Shown here: positions 35,795-45,327 of the stretch, one piece after another
Layout of the letters: each line of letters starts with the position of its first letter
Position numbering within the stretch: the stretch's first letter is position 1
NCBI GenBank assembly: GCA_002479485.1
Contig: DLNM01000067.1
Coordinates: forward strand, 32,050-96,049
Length of the DNA: 64,000 nucleotides
Source: Firmicutes bacterium UBA7510
GTDB taxonomy: Bacteria > Bacillota > Clostridia > Tissierellales > Sedimentibacteraceae
Reading direction: 5' to 3'
The notes under the pieces: generated by a model
Database searches by the model: none
The model's input: only the letters and a program-made list of their open reading frames with translations
What the model was told of the DNA's origin: nothing
Made by a program: the position numbers and the translations under genes

Positions 35795-37192
35795 TTACTT
35801 GAAGTTTGGTACTTCCATTGGATAGTCGCCGTTTAGGCAGGCTAGACAGAAGCCATTTTCTTTTCCAGTCGCTTTTACAAGTCCTTGTATGCTTAAAAAA
35901 TGTAAACTGTCAGCATACATAAAATCCTTTATTTCATCAAGGGTCTTTGTTGCTCCAATTAAATAATCTCTAAATGGAGTATCAATACCAAAGAAGCAAG
36001 AATGTGTGATTGGTGGAGAAGCAACTCTAACATGTACTTCTTTAGCACCGGCTTCTTTTACCATTGTTGCAAGCTTTCTGCTTGTAGTACCCCTAACGAT
36101 ACTGTCATCAATCATAACAACAATTTTATCTTTTACTAATTCCTTTAAAACACTAAGCTTCATTTTTACAGCTTCTTCACGTAGCTCTTGCGTAGGCTCA
36201 AGGAAGGTTCTTTTAGCATATCTATTTTTTATTAAACCAAGGCCAAATGGGATTCCAAGTTCTTGAGCATAGCCAATAGCAGCTGGAGTACCAGAGTCTG
36301 GAACTGAAAAAACTAGGTCCGCTTTAACAGGTGCTTCCTTAGCTAGTTCACGACCTGCATTGTATCTAGCTTGATAAACATTAACTCCGTCTATTGTGCT
36401 ATCAGGTCTAGCAAAGTAAACATATTCAAAAAGACATGATTTTTGTGGCGCATATTTATTGCTCTTTATACTTTCAATTCCATCTTCGGTTATTACAACT
36501 ATTTCACCTGGTTCAACATCTCTTATAAATTCTCCACCCATTGCAGTAACAGCGCAGCTTTCTGAGGCTAATATATAGCCATCAGGTCTTTTACCTATGC
36601 AAAGAGGTCTAAGCCCAAAGTGGTCTCTTACACCTATAAGTGACTTGTCATCCATTATTGTAAATGCAAATGCACCCTTTATAATATCCATAACATTTTT
36701 GATAGACTTAACAATATTTCCATTGTAGTTTCTAGCTATCATATTAGCTACAACTTCAGTGTCTGTAGATGTTTGGAATATAACACCTGAATCTTCTAAT
36801 AGCTCCCTAAGAGAATCAGCATTAACTAAATTTCCGTTATGTGCAAGTGCAAATGCACCTTTTTTATATTTAACTACAAGAGGTTGAGCATTTTCTATTT
36901 GGCTTCCTCCAGTAGTAGAGTAGCGAACATGACCAATGGAAACACATCCGTTTAATTTTCTAAGATTAACATTATTAAATATCTCTGCAACTAATCCCAT
37001 ACCCTTATGCTGATCTATATGGCCACCGCCAGTGCTGATAGCAATACCAGCACTTTCTTGACCTCTATGCTGAAGGGCGAATAGTCCATAGTACACAAGC
37101 TGCGATGCAAGCTCTGGCTTATTTGTATAAAGACCAATTACACCGCATTCTTCGTGTAGTTTATCGTCTCCAAATAATTTTTCGTATTCCAA
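35795..37192 (-). CDS. purF: Amidophosphoribosyltransferase
   Basis: PurF commits PRPP to purine synthesis by adding ammonia from glutamine. The 465-residue protein has a short propeptide ending at EE, then the N-terminal nucleophile C16 (CGVIGLY) of a class II glutaminase. The PRPP-binding loop is VVMIDDSIVRGTTS near 345, and late cysteines (FCLACL near 450) fit the iron-sulfur cluster of the Bacillus-type enzyme. Such enzymes are sensitive to oxygen and inhibited by purine nucleotides. Confidence 0.96.
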   Translation of the reverse strand: MEYEKLFGDDKLHEECGVIGLYTNKPELASQLVYYGLFALQHRGQESAGIAISTGGGHIDQHKGMGLVAEIFNNVNLRKLNGCVSIGHVRYSTTGGSQIENAQPLVVKYKKGAFALAHNGNLVNADSLRELLEDSGVIFQTSTDTEVVANMIARNYNGNIVKSIKNVMDIIKGAFAFTIMDDKSLIGVRDHFGLRPLCIGKRPDGYILASESCAVTAMGGEFIRDVEPGEIVVITEDGIESIKSNKYAPQKSCLFEYVYFARPDSTIDGVNVYQARYNAGRELAKEAPVKADLVFSVPDSGTPAAIGYAQELGIPFGLGLIKNRYAKRTFLEPTQELREEAVKMKLSVLKELVKDKIVVMIDDSIVRGTTSRKLATMVKEAGAKEVHVRVASPPITHSCFFGIDTPFRDYLIGATKTLDEIKDFMYADSLHFLSIQGLVKATGKENGFCLACLNGDYPMEVPNFK

Positions 37193-37206
37193 CTTATAAA
37201 CCTCAC

Positions 37207-37911
37207 TTATTTATTAATTCTAGCTAAAACTTCCTGATAAACCTCTTCAACTCCACCTAAGTCTCTTCTAAATCTATCTTTGTCAAGTTTTTTGTTAGTG
37301 TCTTTATCCCATAATCTACAAGTATCAGGAGATATTTCATCAGCAAGTATAACTTCTCCGTCATATAAACCAAACTCTAATTTGAAATCAATTAATTTTA
37401 TGTTTCTTTCAAGGAAGAATTTTTGTAATATTTCATTTATTTTTAAAGCGTATTCTTTAATTTTGTTTAATTGCTCTTCAGTGGCTAATTCCATAGCAAA
37501 AATGTGATAATCATTAATCATAGGGTCACCTAATTCATCATCTTTGTAAGAGAACTCTAATACTGTCTTTTTCATAATTGTTCCTTCTTCAATACCAAGT
37601 CTTTGAGAAAGTGAGCCAGCAGCTATATTTCTTACTATAACCTCAAGTGGAAGTATTTTAACAGCTTTAACTAAACATTCTCTATCACTTAATAATTCTA
37701 TTTGATGAGTTGGTATTCCATGACTCTCTAACATTACAAATAATGCTGCCGTCATTTTGTTGTTAACAACGCCTTTTCCTATGATTGTACCTTTTTTCTC
37801 TCCGTTAAATGCCGTAGCATCGTCCTTGTATTCTACTATATATTGTTTTTCGTTATCTGTTCTAAATACCTTTTTTGCTTTTCCTTCGTATAATTGTTCT
37901 AATTTTTGCAT
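37207..37911 (-). CDS. purC: SAICAR synthetase
   Basis: PurC joins CAIR with aspartate using ATP. The 234-residue protein has LYEGKAKKVF at the start, YKDDATAFNG, IDFKLEFGL and LADEISPDTCRLWD, which bind nucleotide and substrate. Length is typical of the bacterial monofunctional enzyme. The ribosome binding site is AGGAGG. Its partner purB is not in this window. Confidence 0.96.
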   Translation of the reverse strand: MQKLEQLYEGKAKKVFRTDNEKQYIVEYKDDATAFNGEKKGTIIGKGVVNNKMTAALFVMLESHGIPTHQIELLSDRECLVKAVKILPLEVIVRNIAAGSLSQRLGIEEGTIMKKTVLEFSYKDDELGDPMINDYHIFAMELATEEQLNKIKEYALKINEILQKFFLERNIKLIDFKLEFGLYDGEVILADEISPDTCRLWDKDTNKKLDKDRFRRDLGGVEEVYQEVLARINK

Positions 37912-37943
37912 CTTAGTATCCTCCTAATTTATATAATATTTAT

Positions 37944-38429
37944 TTATAATCTTTCTTGTAGTTTTCTATCAGCTGCAATTACTTTGTCAGCCATTTGCTT
38001 TTTATAGTCATGAAACTTTTGTCTTAATTCTGGATATTTTATTGATAACATTTGAACTGCTAAAAGTGCTGCATTATCACCAGCATTTATTGCAACTGTA
38101 GCAACTGGTACTCCATGAGGCATTTGAACTATTGATAATAATGCATCAATACCTTCTAATGCAGATGATTTAACAGGAACTCCAATTACAGGTAGACAAC
38201 TGCATCCTGCTAAAACTCCTCCTAAGTGAGCTGCTTTACCAGCAACTGCAATTATTGCTTCAAATCCATTTTTTTCTGCATTTTTTGCAAAATCTGTTGC
38301 AATATCAGGTGTTCTGTGAGCTGATATTACTCTTACTTCAAAATCCACACCAAAATCCTTTAAAATTTGTATTCCTTTTTCCATTATTGGAAAATCGGAA
38401 TCACTTCCCATTACAATAGCAACTTTCAT
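37944..38429 (-). CDS. purE: N5-CAIR mutase / AIR carboxylase catalytic subunit
   Basis: PurE makes CAIR. The 161-residue protein has GSDSDFPIMEKG at the start, SAHRTPD near 40 and GKAAHLGGVLAG near 70, as in class I enzymes. Class I PurE normally relies on PurK to supply N5-CAIR, but no purK gene is in the operon or the window. It follows purL after nine bases. Confidence 0.95.
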   Translation of the reverse strand: MKVAIVMGSDSDFPIMEKGIQILKDFGVDFEVRVISAHRTPDIATDFAKNAEKNGFEAIIAVAGKAAHLGGVLAGCSCLPVIGVPVKSSALEGIDALLSIVQMPHGVPVATVAINAGDNAALLAVQMLSIKYPELRQKFHDYKKQMADKVIAADRKLQERL

Positions 38430-38438
38430 AATATCCTC

Positions 38439-41400
38439 CTATAATCTAAAATAATTTACACCAGCTTCAAATAATTTTTGATCTTTGTTGCCTGGTATGT
38501 TTTTATATGTTCCAATATCAAGTCTTTCTGAGTGTCCCATTTTTCCTAAGATTCTTCCGTCTGGGCTTGTTATACCTTCAATAGCTTCAATTGAACCGTT
38601 AGGATTAAATAGTCCGTCATACGTTGGATTAAAATCACTGTCTACATATTGTGTAGCTATTTGTCCGTTTTCTTTCAGCTTCTTAATCCATTCTTCACTT
38701 GCTACAAATCTTCCTTCACCATGAGATAATGGCATATAATGTACATCTGATATACTGCAATTATTAAACCATGGAGAAAGGTTTGAAACTACCTTAGTCA
38801 TAGCAAATGTTGAAACGTGTCTGCCAATAGTGTTATATGTTAATGTTGGGTCGTTTTCACTTATTTCAGTTATTTCTCCATATGGCACAAGTCCTAACTT
38901 AATTAGTGCTTGGAAACCATTGCAAATACCAATAATTAATCCGTCTCTATTTTTTATTAAGTTCATTATAGCTTCCTTAAGAAGTGGATTTCTAAATGTA
39001 GTAGCTATAAATTTACCAGAACCATCTGGCTCATCACCGGCACTAAATCCACCAGGGAAGGCAACTATTTGTGATTCATTTATAAGACGTGCCATTTCCT
39101 TTATTGAATGTTCAACATCCGATGGTGATAAGTTTTTAAATACAAAGGTATTTGCTATAGCTCCAGCTCTTTCAAAAGCTTTTTTAGTATCATACTCACA
39201 GTTTGTACCTGGGAATACTGGTATAAATACTCTTGGCATTGCAACAGTAGTTGCATTTACAACACTACCCTTAACCTTGTTGCCAGAAGTATATTGATAA
39301 TCTTTTATTTTTCCCTCAACATCTTTCTTTATAGGGAAGATGACATTAAGAGGCTTAACCCACTCATTTAGCATTTCATCAATTCTGATGTTATAAGAAT
39401 TATTTAATGATATTTTCTTTTGAGCAATTGTCTCTCCTATTAACAGATAAGGCATATCTATATTATCAAGATTATCAACCTCTAATACTATATCTCCATA
39501 CTTAGGAGCAAAAAATAGGTTAGAATCAAATATTGTGCTTCCTACAGTTGTAAAACCTATTTTATTGCCAAATGTCATTTTAGTTATTGCTTCTGCAACT
39601 CCACCATATCCTACAGTATGAGCACTTAACACTTTGCCGGATAATACTAATTCATGTATTTTTGAATATTTATTTTTTATATCTTCAAAATCAGGGATGT
39701 AATTTTCATCCTTTTTAATTTTTACTAAGATTACCTTGCTATCTGCTTTTTTGAATTCCGGAGATATTACATTCTTAATATCTTCTACACAAACTGCGAA
39801 GCTAACTAGAGTAGGGGGTACATTTATATCTTTAAATGTTCCAGACATACTGTCTTTACCACCAATTGCAGGTATTCCTAATTCGTGTTGAATCTTAAAT
39901 GCTCCTAAAAGTGCTGCAAAAGGCTTACCCCATTTTTCCTCGTCCTGATTTAGCTTTTCAAAGTACTCTTGTAGTGTTAGTCTAACCTTAGAATAATCAC
40001 CACCCATTGCAACTATTTTAGCTACTGAGTGTAGCACTGCATTCATAGCACCATGATAAGGGCTAAGTTTAGATAACTTAGGATCAAATCCATGGGCCAT
40101 CATAGTACAAGTATCTGTTTGTCCCGTTAAAAGAGGGAGTTTTGCAACCATACCTTCAGTTGGAGTCATTTGAGTTTTTCCGCCAAAAGGCATTAAAACA
40201 GTATTGGCACCTACAGTTGAGTCGAATTTTTCAACTAATCCTTTTTGACTGCATACATTTAAATCTCTTAAGTTTTCTAGCCAAGCATCTCTTAGATTAT
40301 CAGATTTATATGATTTTATTTTACTATTTTCAAAGTTTGAAACATCCCATGCTTTTACTAAAACATCAACTTTTTGTTTTGCACCGTTTGTATCTAAAAA
40401 GTCTCTACTAATATCTAATATTGTATTTCCTCTCCAGTACATCTTTAATCTTCTGTCATCTGTTACAGTTGCAACTACAGTGGCTTCAAGATTTTCCTCC
40501 TGCGCGTATGCTATAAATTCATCAACATTTTCTTTAGCTATAACTACAGCCATTCTTTCTTGTGATTCTGATATAGCAAGCTCGGTACCATCAAGTCCGT
40601 CATATTTTTTAGTTACTTTATCAAGATTAATATTAAGTCCATCCGCAAGCTCTCCAATTGCTACTGAAACACCGCCAGCACCAAAGTCGTTACATTTTTT
40701 AATCAGCTTACTAACTTTATCATTTCTAAATAATCTTTGTATTTTTCTCTCTGTAGGAGCGTTACCCTTTTGTACTTCAGAACCGCATAGAAGTATTGAT
40801 TCTTCAGTATGCTCCTTTGATGAACCAGTAGCACCACCACAGCCATCACGACCAGTTTTGCCACCAAGAAGTATTATAACATCTCCAGGGATAGGAGATT
40901 CTCTTCTTACATTTTCTCTTGGTGCTGCAGCTATAACTGCACCTATTTCCATTCTTTTTGCTACATAATCTTCATCATATATCTCTACAACTTTGCCAGT
41001 TGCAAGTCCTATCTGATTTCCATAAGAGCTGTAACCATTTGCAGCATCAGTAGTTATTTTTCTTTGTGGTAACTTTCCTGCCATTGTATCTTCTAGCTTT
41101 TGTCTCGGGTCAGCGCTTCCTGTTATTCTCATGGCCTGATATACATAGGAACGTCCTGATAGTGGATCTCTTATAGCTCCACCTAGACAGGTCGCCGCAC
41201 CTCCAAATGGTTCTATTTCTGTTGGGTGGTTATGAGTTTCATTCTTAAACATTACAAGCCATTCTTCTGTAATGCTATCTGCTTTTTTTCCATCGATCTT
41301 AGCATCAACTATTATGCTGCATGCATTGATTTCATCTGAAACTTCTAAATCATTCAGTGCACCTAATTTTCTAAGTTCCTTAGCGGCTATAGTAGCCAAA

Positions 41401-42233
41401 TCCATTAAACATATGTCTTTCTTTCTATTCTCATAAACAAATTTTCTGCTTTTCTTATATAGCTCAAAGGTTTTTTCTATTTCTTTTGCGATATTGTTGT
41501 CTTCAAATTTAATATTTTCAAGAGTTGTTGAGAAGGTAGTATGTCTACAGTGGTCAGACCAATAAGTATCAATTACTTTTAATTCTGTTATTGTAGGATT
41601 TCTTTTTTCAGTATCTCTAAAGTATTCTTGGCAAAGCTTTATATCCTCCAAGCTCATTGCAAAGCCCATTGAAATTTTATAACTATCTAACTCACTTAAG
41701 CTTAATTTATTAAATGCATCAACTGTTTTTACGTCCTTAGCCTCTTGATAGTTATCATCTAGTGTTTCAGGCTTTTCAAGACTAGCTTCTCTAGAATCTA
41801 CTGGATTTATATAGTATTTTTTTATATTTATAATATCTTCACTTGTTAATTCACCAGTTAATGCTATTACACGGGCAAATTTAACAGGAGGTTTCTCTTT
41901 TCCTGTTAATATCATTATACATTCTGCTGCTGAATCTGCACGCTGATCATATTGTCCAGGTAGGTACTCTACAGCAAACACATTTTCACTGCTGCTAAGA
42001 TATGCTTCATCTTCTTTATATACCATATCTTGATTTGTCTCTGAAAAAACGCAAACAACTGATTTTTCAAAATCTTCATCAGAAATATGAGATACATCAT
42101 ATCTATTTAGTATTCGTAAATTAGTTAAGTTTTTTAGGTTTAAATTTTCTGTTAGATTATTTAAAAGATTTATTGCCTCAACACTAAATCCTTCTTTTTT
42201 TTCAACAAATATTCTTTTAACGCTTGGATTCAT
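38439..42233 (-). CDS. purL: Phosphoribosylformylglycinamidine synthase, single-chain form
   Basis: The enzyme converts FGAR to FGAM with glutamine and ATP. At 1264 residues it is the large fused form, so separate purS and purQ genes are not needed. From the N-terminus it has a PurS-like domain, DTYWSDHCRHTTF near 230, two synthase halves with KNETHNHPTEIEPFGGAA near 330, and a C-terminal class I glutaminase with nucleophile cysteine in GICNGFQAL and histidine in SHGEGRF. Large PurL occurs in many clostridia and in Proteobacteria. It is the first gene of the operon; the start has AAGGAAGG upstream, and a riboswitch-bearing leader of about 370 bases precedes it. Confidence 0.96.
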   Translation of the reverse strand: MNPSVKRIFVEKKEGFSVEAINLLNNLTENLNLKNLTNLRILNRYDVSHISDEDFEKSVVCVFSETNQDMVYKEDEAYLSSSENVFAVEYLPGQYDQRADSAAECIMILTGKEKPPVKFARVIALTGELTSEDIINIKKYYINPVDSREASLEKPETLDDNYQEAKDVKTVDAFNKLSLSELDSYKISMGFAMSLEDIKLCQEYFRDTEKRNPTITELKVIDTYWSDHCRHTTFSTTLENIKFEDNNIAKEIEKTFELYKKSRKFVYENRKKDICLMDLATIAAKELRKLGALNDLEVSDEINACSIIVDAKIDGKKADSITEEWLVMFKNETHNHPTEIEPFGGAATCLGGAIRDPLSGRSYVYQAMRITGSADPRQKLEDTMAGKLPQRKITTDAANGYSSYGNQIGLATGKVVEIYDEDYVAKRMEIGAVIAAAPRENVRRESPIPGDVIILLGGKTGRDGCGGATGSSKEHTEESILLCGSEVQKGNAPTERKIQRLFRNDKVSKLIKKCNDFGAGGVSVAIGELADGLNINLDKVTKKYDGLDGTELAISESQERMAVVIAKENVDEFIAYAQEENLEATVVATVTDDRRLKMYWRGNTILDISRDFLDTNGAKQKVDVLVKAWDVSNFENSKIKSYKSDNLRDAWLENLRDLNVCSQKGLVEKFDSTVGANTVLMPFGGKTQMTPTEGMVAKLPLLTGQTDTCTMMAHGFDPKLSKLSPYHGAMNAVLHSVAKIVAMGGDYSKVRLTLQEYFEKLNQDEEKWGKPFAALLGAFKIQHELGIPAIGGKDSMSGTFKDINVPPTLVSFAVCVEDIKNVISPEFKKADSKVILVKIKKDENYIPDFEDIKNKYSKIHELVLSGKVLSAHTVGYGGVAEAITKMTFGNKIGFTTVGSTIFDSNLFFAPKYGDIVLEVDNLDNIDMPYLLIGETIAQKKISLNNSYNIRIDEMLNEWVKPLNVIFPIKKDVEGKIKDYQYTSGNKVKGSVVNATTVAMPRVFIPVFPGTNCEYDTKKAFERAGAIANTFVFKNLSPSDVEHSIKEMARLINESQIVAFPGGFSAGDEPDGSGKFIATTFRNPLLKEAIMNLIKNRDGLIIGICNGFQALIKLGLVPYGEITEISENDPTLTYNTIGRHVSTFAMTKVVSNLSPWFNNCSISDVHYMPLSHGEGRFVASEEWIKKLKENGQIATQYVDSDFNPTYDGLFNPNGSIEAIEGITSPDGRILGKMGHSERLDIGTYKNIPGNKDQKLFEAGVNYFRL

Positions 42234-42430
42234 CTATTTAACCTTCCTTATTTATTTATTTAACAAATTAACTAAGTTTATAACAATTTGATGTTGTAAG
42301 TTTAATTAAGCTGTCAAATTAGCAGTAGTTATTTATAAATATAATATCTTCCATAAAAACTGCCAATAATACAAACTGATAGTAAATAAAGCATTTAGTC
42401 TCATGCCTGCTGTATATAAAAGTCTGGATT

Positions 42431-42452
42431 TACGGCTAAGATGTAAGCCGTA
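42431..42452 (-). other. Stem-loop in the purL leader downstream of the riboswitch
   Basis: TACGGCT pairs with AGCCGTA (7 bp, 8-base loop) in the RNA of the pur leader, about 75 bases after the aptamer and about 200 before purL. A short T-run (TTTTATATA) follows 11 bases later. It may be part of the riboswitch expression platform (a terminator arm), but I could not fold a clear competing anti-terminator, so its role is uncertain. Confidence 0.4.
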
Positions 42453-42527
42453 GTCTTGAATGTTTCACCGAGTCAAATCTGAATTATAAAACTAAAAAAG
42501 AAATGCAAAAAGAAAAGAATTATTTCA

Positions 42528-42595
42528 GTTTAAATAGTCGATTTAAGGTGCTCGGTAGAAACTCTCTCACCATTTCCGAGAGATTATATTTAAAC
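42528..42595 (-). promoter_or_regulatory. Purine riboswitch aptamer (guanine type) controlling the pur operon
   Basis: The minus-strand RNA matches the purine aptamer in order. P1 is 9 bp (GUUUAAAUA with UAUUUAAAC), followed by UAAUC, then P2 UCUCG/UGAGA closing the loop GAAAUGG, then the conserved joiner UUUCUACC, then L3-like CCUUAAA and the joiner GACUAU. The specificity base is C in GACUAU, which pairs with guanine (U would mean adenine). P3 is short: only CGA with UCG pairs cleanly, because about three bases present in classical aptamers are missing. In purine operons this class turns expression off when guanine is plentiful. Confidence 0.9.
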
Positions 42596-42613
42596 ATTTA
42601 TTGTTGTAATGTA

Positions 42614-42642
42614 ATAATAACAGAATAAAAAAAACTTGTCAA
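42614..42642 (-). promoter_or_regulatory. pur operon promoter (TTGACA-17-TATTAT)
   Basis: On the minus strand TTGACA (42642-42637) and TATTAT (42619-42614) are 17 bp apart. Transcription would start near 42607, about 12 bases before the riboswitch P1 helix. Confidence 0.8.
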
Positions 42643-42745
42643 TATAATTTCTTATAATTTTGATAAAATTGATATTTAATGTTCGTACTTATACGAATAT
42701 TGAACTACAATATAATTTCTATAATTCGCATAAACTGTTTTTATT

Positions 42746-42779
42746 AAAAAACTGTGAACATTATCTGCTCACAGTTTTT
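42746..42779 (-). terminator. Terminator of the CtpA-type protease gene
   Basis: AAAAACTGTGA (42746-42756) pairs with TCACAGTTTTT (42769-42779). It lies four bases beyond the protease stop codon on the minus strand and insulates the pur promoter. With the promoter, riboswitch and leader hairpin it accounts for the 550-base gap 42234-42783. Confidence 0.85.
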
Positions 42780-42783
42780 GACC

Positions 42784-44175
42784 TTATTTTAAAATCTCTA
42801 TTGCTTTTTTAAGTTGTGTATCTTCAACTTCAGGTGCTGCAAACAATTTTAATGCACTAGTAAGCGCATCCTGTGTAGCAAAATCTAAAGTTCCGTATGC
42901 ATTTAGATTGTTATTTTTTTGGAACAATTTAATCTGCTCAAATGTTACTTGGTCTAAAATTCCGTCAGGTGTGTTTACTTTATAACCTAGAGTTTGCAGT
43001 ATCATTTCTGCTCCTAATACGTCTAATCCAATAGTATTAAGAGTAGGTTTTCTATCTTTTTTTAATTCTGGATATGTAGATAAGTCAACTTTAGATTGAC
43101 CTATTTTATTTTCAATAACTATGTCTGGCTTTATGCCAACTCCTTGAACCTTGTTTTTGTTTGGAGTAAAGTATTCTGATGTAGTAAATTTAACTGCACC
43201 GTCGTTCTTTAGCGGAATCAGTGATTGCACAACACCTTTTCCATATGTAGTTGTTCCAATTATTTTTCCAACACCTCTGTCTTGTATAGCTCCAGCAAAT
43301 AATTCAGAAGCGCTTGCACTATTTTCGTTTACAAGAACGCATACTTTATATTTTTGCTTATCTAAAGTACTTCTAAGAACTTCTTCACCTTGAGTCTTGC
43401 TATTTACATACACAAGCGGACCTTCAGGTACAAAGAAGTTTAGTATATCAACAACAGTTCTTAAGCTACCACCAGGATTATTTCTGACATCAACTATAAT
43501 TTTTGAAACTTTGTTTTTGTCAAAGTTATTTAAAGCTTCTTCCACTTGTTCAGTAGTGTTTTCGTTAAATTCTGTAATTTTTAAATATCCTATTTTATTT
43601 TCTAGGATTTTACTTTCAACAGAGCTTACTATTACTATTTCTCTTTTTATGTTGAAAAATAATTTAGTGTTATCGCGCTTAATCCCTATATTTACAACTG
43701 TACCAACTTCACCTCTTATAAGCTTTGAAGCTTGTGCCGTAGTAAAGCCAACTACACTTTGTCCATTAACTGAGATGATTTCATCCCCAGTTTTTATTCC
43801 AGCCTTTAATGCGGGAGTTCCAGGCAAAGGTGTAGCAACTATAAGCTTATTTTTTTCTTGTGTAATTTGAACACCTATACCACCAAATAATCCTGACATG
43901 TCTGTTGCGAACTCTTGATATTCTTCCTTAGTGAAATAGACACTGTAATCATCAAGTATTTCAAAAAAACCATTATATAGAGCTGTTATTATATCATCTT
44001 GATTTATGTCGTATTGGTAATACTCATTAACAAATTCTATAACTAGTTTTAAAAAATCAATATCTGAGTCTAATTTTTCAACGTCTAATTCACTGGCATA
44101 TATGTTAAATGTAGCGGATAATAGCATCGTAATTGCTAATACTAGACATGAAATTTTCTTTAAATGTTTTTTCAT
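42784..44175 (-). CDS. Carboxy-terminal processing protease (S41, CtpA/CtpB-like)
   Basis: The 463-residue protein has a signal peptide (to about 28, ending IYA-SE), an S41 N-terminal helical part, a PDZ domain (about 92-175, with GLFGGIGVQI and GTPALKAGIKTGDEI) and the protease core. The catalytic residues are S288 in NSASASELF, K313 in TYGKG and Q317, the same spacing as the Ser-Lys-Gln triad of Bacillus CtpB. The C-terminal 75 residues form a peptidoglycan-binding-like domain (LGAEMILQTLGYKV...). It acts outside the membrane, probably at the wall, on proteins with exposed C-termini. The gene is monocistronic with its own promoter and terminator. Confidence 0.92.
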   Translation of the reverse strand: MKKHLKKISCLVLAITMLLSATFNIYASELDVEKLDSDIDFLKLVIEFVNEYYQYDINQDDIITALYNGFFEILDDYSVYFTKEEYQEFATDMSGLFGGIGVQITQEKNKLIVATPLPGTPALKAGIKTGDEIISVNGQSVVGFTTAQASKLIRGEVGTVVNIGIKRDNTKLFFNIKREIVIVSSVESKILENKIGYLKITEFNENTTEQVEEALNNFDKNKVSKIIVDVRNNPGGSLRTVVDILNFFVPEGPLVYVNSKTQGEEVLRSTLDKQKYKVCVLVNENSASASELFAGAIQDRGVGKIIGTTTYGKGVVQSLIPLKNDGAVKFTTSEYFTPNKNKVQGVGIKPDIVIENKIGQSKVDLSTYPELKKDRKPTLNTIGLDVLGAEMILQTLGYKVNTPDGILDQVTFEQIKLFQKNNNLNAYGTLDFATQDALTSALKLFAAPEVEDTQLKKAIEILK

Positions 44176-44211
44176 AAAACACCTTCCTTTTTTACATAAT
44201 ATGTATAAGTA

Positions 44212-44240
44212 AGTATATTCTATTTTTTCTAAACTGTAAA
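44212..44240 (-). promoter_or_regulatory. Promoter of the CtpA-type protease (TTTACA-17-TATACT)
   Basis: On the minus strand TTTACA (44240-44235) and TATACT (44217-44212) are 17 bp apart, about 37 bases upstream of the start codon. Confidence 0.6.
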
Positions 44241-44294
44241 TATCAAATGATTTTTTATTTTAAACAATCATAGCAAGTTTAGTGAAACTTGTTT

Positions 44295-44323
44295 TTGACT
44301 TTATTTCAATTTTGGGGTAAAAT
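44295..44323 (+). promoter_or_regulatory. Promoter of yybS-gdpP-rplI-dnaB (TTGACT-17-TAAAAT)
   Basis: TTGACT at 44295-44300 and TAAAAT at 44318-44323 are 17 bp apart, with a leader of about 30 bases. A small stem-loop (CAAGTTT-AGTG-AAACTTG, 44274-44291) lies just upstream. Confidence 0.7.
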
Positions 44324-44360
44324 ATAATATGTTTTAAAAATTATAAATATGAGGTAAAAA

Positions 44361-45308
44361 ATGAGCAGAAATACTAAAACTTCAAGTTTAACAGAAGCTG
44401 CCATGATATGCGGTATAATAGTACTTATGTCAATGGCTTCTTATTATGTATTGCCTTTCATCGATTTTTTACTCCCGTTACCTGCAATAATTTTAGGTAA
44501 AAGAAGGGGTTATAAATATTCTGCATTATCACTTGTATCTGCATCGCTTATTGTAATGATGATTTTAGGTCTGCCAATGGGATTTATGTATCTATTTATG
44601 TATACACCTATTGCTATAGCTTTGACCTTTTTAATTGTTAAAGACAAAAAACCATCAACCGTAATACTTGGTGGAGCAGTTGTTATGTTAATTTCTTTGA
44701 TTTTTGTTTTATATATTATAGATATATTTACGGGAGTTGATATAACTAAACAAATTACATCTATGTTTTCAGAAGCACTTGAGATGCAAAAAAATATAAT
44801 GAATACTGTTGGAGCAAATGAGGAGCAAATACAGCTAATATCAGATACATATAAATATCTTTCTGAATATATTGTAATGTTGCTGCCAACAATGCTTATA
44901 ACGCTTTCTGCGCTTATGTCTGTAATAAATTATTATGTTGCACAAAAAGTTGCATTAAGATTTAAAATAGTTATTAGACCACTAAAGGACTTAAGCATGT
45001 TCTATTTACCGAGAAACTTTATATTCGGAATTGGTTTTCTAATGATTTTAACATATATTTTATTCACTATGAACTTTGCAAATATGGATATAATTTTAAT
45101 TAACATTTCAATGATAGGTAGAATTGCTTTAATTGTTCAAGGACTTGCACTAATTAAATCTTATTTTATAAAATACAATGTAAATAATTTTTTAAGAGTA
45201 ATTATATTCATGTTTATAATTTTTACACCTGTATTATCAAATATTGTTACTATGTTGGGAGTAATAGATTTAATAATTGATTTTAGAAAGTTAAGAATTA
45301 GAAGATAA
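44361..45308 (+). CDS. yybS: YybS-like DUF2232 membrane protein
   Basis: The 315-residue protein has about eight membrane helices and the DUF2232 character (LPLPAIILGKRRGYKYSALS near the N-terminus, FYLPRNFIFGIGFLMIL later). Its function is not established. Its identity is strengthened by the gene order yybS-gdpP-rplI-dnaB, the standard Firmicute arrangement. The family looks distantly like small-molecule carrier (ECF S-type) proteins. Confidence 0.85.
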   Translation: MSRNTKTSSLTEAAMICGIIVLMSMASYYVLPFIDFLLPLPAIILGKRRGYKYSALSLVSASLIVMMILGLPMGFMYLFMYTPIAIALTFLIVKDKKPSTVILGGAVVMLISLIFVLYIIDIFTGVDITKQITSMFSEALEMQKNIMNTVGANEEQIQLISDTYKYLSEYIVMLLPTMLITLSALMSVINYYVAQKVALRFKIVIRPLKDLSMFYLPRNFIFGIGFLMILTYILFTMNFANMDIILINISMIGRIALIVQGLALIKSYFIKYNVNNFLRVIIFMFIIFTPVLSNIVTMLGVIDLIIDFRKLRIRR

Positions 45309-45327
45309 AGTGTGGAGGTGAAAATAT

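Noticed and set aside
38830..40968. Several plus-strand open frames opposite purL
   Set aside because: All lie in one strongly conserved 1264-residue gene and show antisense composition.
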